NCBI GenBank assembly: GCA_023475265.1
Contig: JAMCWE010000227.1
Span: 1-63,260, forward strand
Direction of reading: 5' to 3'
DNA: 63,260 nt
Origin: Bacteroidota bacterium
Lineage (GTDB): Bacteria; Bacteroidota; Ignavibacteria; Ignavibacteriales; Ignavibacteriaceae
Position numbers and translations under genes: made by a program. Position 1 is the first letter of the stretch. The number at the start of each line of letters is the position of its first letter. The notes beneath the pieces are model-generated. The model ran no database searches. It was not told the DNA's origin and was given only the letters and a program-made list of their open reading frames with translations. Positions 60,526-63,260 of the stretch are shown here, piece after piece.

Positions 60526-61059
60526 TTATTCATTTGATATTTCTAAAGACGGGACTAATTTAACAGGATTCTTAAGAGTAAAAACCACCGGGCATCTCTG
60601 CAAAGCTAATTCTTCGGCTTGTTTTAATTTTTCTACCGGATCATCGCTAACTACTGTTAATATTACACGAACTTCTTCCATAATTGGCTCTTCACTAATG
60701 CCGAATACTTTTGAAAAATTCAGATCGGCTTCAACCTTTGTGGTTAGCTTTTTTAATTTTATACCGAGCATAGCAGCCATAGTTGCAAATGTTCCGGTGT
60801 AGCAAGAAGCTAATCCGTAAAAGCAGTAGTGCATTGGTCCCGGATGTGAACCGCTTCCTCCCATAAATTTCGGGTTGTCAACAATGAATTCTGTTTCTCC
60901 ATTTTCAAATTTTATTTTTGAAACAAATTGCGCGCTGCCTTCTTGAAGAATCCACTCGCCCTCGATTCCTTGAGTTCTTCTTGCCTCAGAAGGATTGTTC
61001 TTAAGTTGTGTTTCGAATGCTTGAACGCCTTCTATGTTCACGTTATTAATTTTACTCAT
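60526..61059 (-). CDS. OsmC family protein
   Basis: 177 residues with the OsmC fold: PMHYCFYGLASCYTGTFATM carries the two family cysteines (Cys79 and Cys86), later Cys156 in LQRCPVVF. OsmC/Ohr proteins reduce organic hydroperoxides or handle persulfides with these cysteines. Operon third gene, between a small wHTH protein and a methyltransferase. The YcfA/YhfA-like branch (SIEEP ... LTVVSDDP) is closer than true Ohr. Confidence 0.88.
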   Translation of the reverse strand: MSKINNVNIEGVQAFETQLKNNPSEARRTQGIEGEWILQEGSAQFVSKIKFENGETEFIVDNPKFMGGSGSHPGPMHYCFYGLASCYTGTFATMAAMLGIKLKKLTTKVEADLNFSKVFGISEEPIMEEVRVILTVVSDDPVEKLKQAEELALQRCPVVFTLKNPVKLVPSLEISNE

Positions 61060-61089
61060 GTTTACCTTTCAATTTGTTTTATAAATTTT

Positions 61090-61386
61090 TTATTCACTTG
61101 CAGATATTTCCTTCCCATATTCAATAGAATCTTTCAACGATAAAATATAATCACAAACTTTTGGGTTGACTAAGCTGTAGACAATACTATTTTCTTTTTG
61201 TCTGCGCTTAACGAGAGATTTATTATAGAGTAATTCCAATTTCTTTGTCACTTCATCTTCATTTAAATTTAAAAGATTAGCTATCGTATCCGCCGATACT
61301 TCATTTTCATAGATTGAACATAATATTTGTATGTTTTCAGAATCGGAAAAAAGCCCGGCAATTAATTCATTTGATTTAGAACTCAT
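61090..61386 (-). CDS. Small winged-helix regulator-like protein
   Basis: 98 residues predicted as a compact wHTH: SENIQILCSIYENEVSADTI, recognition-like helix NLNEDEVTKKLELLYNKSLV, wing RRQKENSIVYSLVNPKVCDY. Looks like a degenerate ArsR/MarR-type fold, with two Cys (about 28 and 78). Could be a second regulator or a DNA-free partner. Second gene of the ArsR-rhodanese operon, 22 bases after it. Confidence 0.65.
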   Translation of the reverse strand: MSSKSNELIAGLFSDSENIQILCSIYENEVSADTIANLLNLNEDEVTKKLELLYNKSLVKRRQKENSIVYSLVNPKVCDYILSLKDSIEYGKEISASE

Positions 61387-61408
61387 AATAAATATCCTAA
61401 GTTAATGA

Positions 61409-62071
61409 TTAATTAGTTTCAATTTTTAATCCTGCAAAGCGCCATGAATTTACATCTTCTTGTAGGATTGTTGTTTTAAATCCTTTTCCGGCTAAAATTT
61501 TTGCCGCTTCGGGAGCCATTACGCAATATTTACCACGGCAGTAAGCAATAATCTCTTTACCGGCTGGCAAGTTTTTTATTTTACTTTTTAGCTCGGACAT
61601 TGGCACAGAAACTGCACCGGGCAAATGACCATTGATGTATTCTTCTTTTGGTCTAACATCAATTATTGTAACATCATTGCTTTTTATTTTTGACTGCAGC
61701 TCTTTAATAGATACCGGTTCAAATACGTTTCTTTCTTCAAGAAATGACTTTATAACTTCTCTTAATTCGGCAATATTTTGTTCTGCAAGAGTTTGAATAT
61801 TTTTCCAGCATTTAATTACCTCATCATTTGAAAGGAAATAGATAACCCTTACGCCGTCTTTTCTGCTTTGGACAATCTTAGCATTCTTTAGAATCTGTAA
61901 ATGACGCGATGTGTTGGCAAAATTCATATTTGTCTCTTTTGTAAGAGTATCTACATCTTTTTCGCCTTGTGAAAGAAGGTCTATAATTTCCAGCCGCTTT
62001 GGACTGGCAAATGCATTCATAACAATTGATAGATGCTGAAATGTTAAGTCCTTAAATTCTCTGCCGGTCAT
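61409..62071 (-). CDS. ArsR winged helix fused to rhodanese domain
   Basis: 220 residues. Residues 8-98 are an ArsR-type HTH (FASPKRLEIIDLLSQGEKDV, recognition helix ANTSRHLQILKNAKI); residues 118-217 are a rhodanese domain (TIIDVRPKEEYINGHLPGAV ... AYCRGKYCVMAPEA). Catalytic persulfide Cys178 and a second Cys183 lie in the CRGKYC loop. The HTH has a single Cys (Cys88), not the Cys pair of BigR/SqrR persulfide sensors, so sensing may lie in the rhodanese loop. First gene of a five-gene operon behind a 26-bp palindrome. Confidence 0.9.
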   Translation of the reverse strand: MTGREFKDLTFQHLSIVMNAFASPKRLEIIDLLSQGEKDVDTLTKETNMNFANTSRHLQILKNAKIVQSRKDGVRVIYFLSNDEVIKCWKNIQTLAEQNIAELREVIKSFLEERNVFEPVSIKELQSKIKSNDVTIIDVRPKEEYINGHLPGAVSVPMSELKSKIKNLPAGKEIIAYCRGKYCVMAPEAAKILAGKGFKTTILQEDVNSWRFAGLKIETN

Positions 62072-62087
62072 AAAATCATCTTAATAA

Positions 62088-62113
62088 ATTATTCAATTGA
62101 TCAATTGAATAAT
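62088..62113. promoter_or_regulatory. 26-bp perfect palindrome, putative ArsR-rhodanese operator
   Basis: ATTCAATTGA (62091-62100) is followed at once by its exact reverse complement TCAATTGAAT (62101-62110), and ATT/AAT extend it on both sides to 26 bases with no mismatch. It lies 17 bases upstream of the ArsR-rhodanese start codon (62071), where ArsR-type proteins normally bind. The two TCAATTGA cores suggest paired half-sites. Confidence 0.75.
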
Positions 62114-62395
62114 AACAATTTGATTTGATAAAAACAAATATGAAGTAAAAAATAAATACCGGAATTATAGCACAGAACCAAGTGGTAAAATAAAAGTGCT
62201 ATTTTAGTCGCTATTAAATTTTACGAAAATTTATAATGAATTTTTTATAATTAGGCACATTAGTTGTATAAGATTCTTTTTCTTTTTAGTTTACACTAAG
62301 AAAAAAGTTGAAGGATTATTTAGCAGCAAAATTTTGAATTAAAAATATTAACGTAGCGTTTGCTATGTTCTTATCAGAAAACTGGCAATTTTCAG

Positions 62396-62458
62396 CACAC
62401 AAGAGCAAGCAAGAAGGCTGCGCCCAGAAATGGACGCGCTTTCTTATGTCTTTGTGTG
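62396..62458. repeat. Nested imperfect inverted repeat
   Basis: CACACAA (62396-62402) pairs with TTGTGTG (62452-62458), and AAGAA/TTCTT plus GCGCC/GG-CGC pair inside in nested order. It could be a structured leader or a small mobile palindrome. No continuation as a terminator is seen, and the distance to the CheY-like start is about 100 bases. Confidence 0.4.
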
Positions 62459-62554
62459 TGGGCATGCCAGTGCCTCTGATAAGGATGTAATGGAAGTTGC
62501 GTCCTTTTTATTTTATATAATATGAAGGGGAGGTGAGGGATTTGATAATATTTT

Positions 62555-62941
62555 ATGATGGAAGAAAAATGTTTCAAGATTCTGATAGTTGAAGATGAAG
62601 AAATCAGCCGGAATTTATACCGGTTGTGGTTAAAGAACTATGACCTTTCTTTCTGTGATTCAGAAAAATCAATGTACGATACATTATCGGATAAAATTTT
62701 TGAATTAATAATTATGGATATTGGGCTGCCCGGCTCAAAAGACGGTTTATCTTTAATTAAAGAGCTAAAGTCTAATAAGGATTTTTTAAAGATACCCATT
62801 GCTTGTGTTACCTCTTACGACTCTCCCGAACAAAAGGGCAATGTTCTAAATGCGGGAGCTGATGCCTATTTAGCCAAACCAATACCGAAGAATATTTTAA
62901 TAAACGTCATCTCTAAATTCCAACCTTTACTGCCAAAATAA
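62555..62941 (+). CDS. CheY-like single-domain response regulator
   Basis: 128 residues, receiver domain only: KILIVEDEEISRNL (acidic pocket), phosphoacceptor D55 (ELIIMDIGLPGSKDG), CVTSYDSPEQ and ADAYLAKPIPKN (Lys). No output domain, so it must act through a partner. Not next to a histidine kinase in this window. Good ribosome site not obvious; the alternative is a start at the second Met. Confidence 0.88.
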   Translation: MMEEKCFKILIVEDEEISRNLYRLWLKNYDLSFCDSEKSMYDTLSDKIFELIIMDIGLPGSKDGLSLIKELKSNKDFLKIPIACVTSYDSPEQKGNVLNAGADAYLAKPIPKNILINVISKFQPLLPK

Positions 62942-63147
62942 ATACCGGAGTATATGTATAGTACGGAGTCAAGGAGAAAAATACAATCTCTATTTGTACC
63001 ACAAAAAATACTGATAGAAAGGTTTGTAATCTTTGAGTTAAAAAATAAAATAAAAATAAGAGTTGAAAATTAATACTATGATGACTATATTTTCTCGGAC
63101 AAATTAGTCCGCTTATATCAAATTACATATTTCTAAGAGGAATTACA

Positions 63148-63260
63148 ATGAAACACATTTCTATAATTCTAATGATACTTATTATCCCTATCTCTACTTT
63201 TGCGAAAGAAGATAACTGTATTAGTTGTCATAAAAAAATTACGCCAAATATCGTAACTGA
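63148..63260 (+). CDS. Start of an exported multihaem cytochrome (HAO/octahaem-like), cut by the window end
   Basis: The visible 37 codons give a signal peptide (MKHISIILMILIIPISTFA) and a first haem motif CISCHKKITPNIVT. This opening, with the Lys-Lys-Thr-Pro after the first CxxCH, is that of hydroxylamine-oxidoreductase-like octahaem cytochromes. Ribosome site AAGAGGAATTAC precedes. The rest is beyond the window, so haem number and function are unknown. Confidence 0.7.
   Translation, partial: MKHISIILMILIIPISTFAKEDNCISCHKKITPNIVT

Larger units (their letters stand above)
62072..62554. other. Intergenic region with operator and a nested hairpin
   Basis: Divergent promoter region of the ArsR-rhodanese operon and the CheY-like gene. 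It contains the palindrome at 62088-62113 and the nested inverted repeat at 62396-62458. No gene is readable. Confidence 0.5.

Noticed and set aside
62392-62577. Minus-strand 61-codon frame
   Set aside because: It runs through the nested inverted repeat and into the CheY-like start, has no ribosome site, and its His/Arg-rich sequence is explained by the repeat.
1-63260. CRISPR arrays, rRNA genes, intact insertion sequences
   Set aside because: No regularly spaced direct repeats, no rRNA-like sequence and no complete transposase frame were found.

Overview
The window looks like a chromosomal piece of an Ignavibacteria-type bacterium (Bacteroidota/Chlorobiota side). DNA is AT-rich. Four proteins end in the type IX secretion C-terminal sorting domain in its Ignavibacteria form (NYPNPFNPST ... 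SSGVYFYxL ... KKMxLLK). SusC-like/TonB uptake, polysaccharide enzymes, multihaem cytochromes and arsenic/metal resistance fit a gliding or particle-attached anaerobe or facultative anaerobe. The species cannot be named from the sequence.

Layout. 1-4.4 kb: tail of an outer-membrane barrel protein, a DUF302 protein, a membrane protein, a Crp/Fnr regulator with a thioredoxin-like partner, and two decayed tyrosine-recombinase tails. 4.4-7.8 kb: arsenic operon arsR-arsM-(dead arsR)-(frameshifted thioredoxin)-arsC-acr3. 8-13.1 kb: a large secreted BNR/sortilin-repeat protein, a GT-C mannosyltransferase-like membrane protein and a dead GH5 mannanase tail. 13.2-14.3 kb: two tRNA-Ser genes flanking a ZIP transporter. 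15.1-40.2 kb: a carbohydrate/uronate catabolic region headed by an IclR/KdgR-type regulator: class III aminotransferase, 2-hydroxyacid dehydrogenase, M20 peptidase, GH3, RraA-like aldolase, a dead DegT aminotransferase, TonB receptor, two T9SS cargo proteins, an Nramp-like carrier, TIM-barrel proteins, heparinase II/III-family lyase, Gfo/Idh/MocA oxidoreductase, two amidohydrolases, a fused remnant of KDPG aldolase and KDG kinase, and a KduD-like dehydrogenase. 40.5-47.7 kb: heavy-metal efflux (CusB/CusA-like RND) with Met/His- and Cys/His-rich exported proteins. 47.9-51.9 kb: a nine-haem T9SS-exported cytochrome divergent from an OmpR-type two-component system. 52-59.5 kb: a conflict/defence-like island: SWIM-SNF2 helicase, nucleotidyltransferase module (frameshifted), DUF433/DUF5615 toxin-antitoxin pair, and a TOTE-type primase-helicase-phospholipase D protein. 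59.5-62.1 kb: an operon led by an ArsR-rhodanese fusion (wHTH, OsmC, methyltransferase, DsrE) behind a 26-bp perfect palindrome, suggesting reactive-sulfur sensing. 62.5 kb-end: a CheY-like protein and the start of an octahaem/HAO-like cytochrome.

Two themes cut across the annotation. First, short GC-rich palindromes (GCCTGCC type and CCCGAC...GTCGGG type) recur between genes, inside hairpin loops and, in frame, inside four proteins, including directly after the catalytic DFDD motif of the TOTE primase. Second, gene decay is common: at least nine readable relics (three recombinase tails, arsR, thioredoxin, GH5, DegT, Eda/KdgK, nucleotidyltransferase), several with lesions that can be reconstructed base by base.
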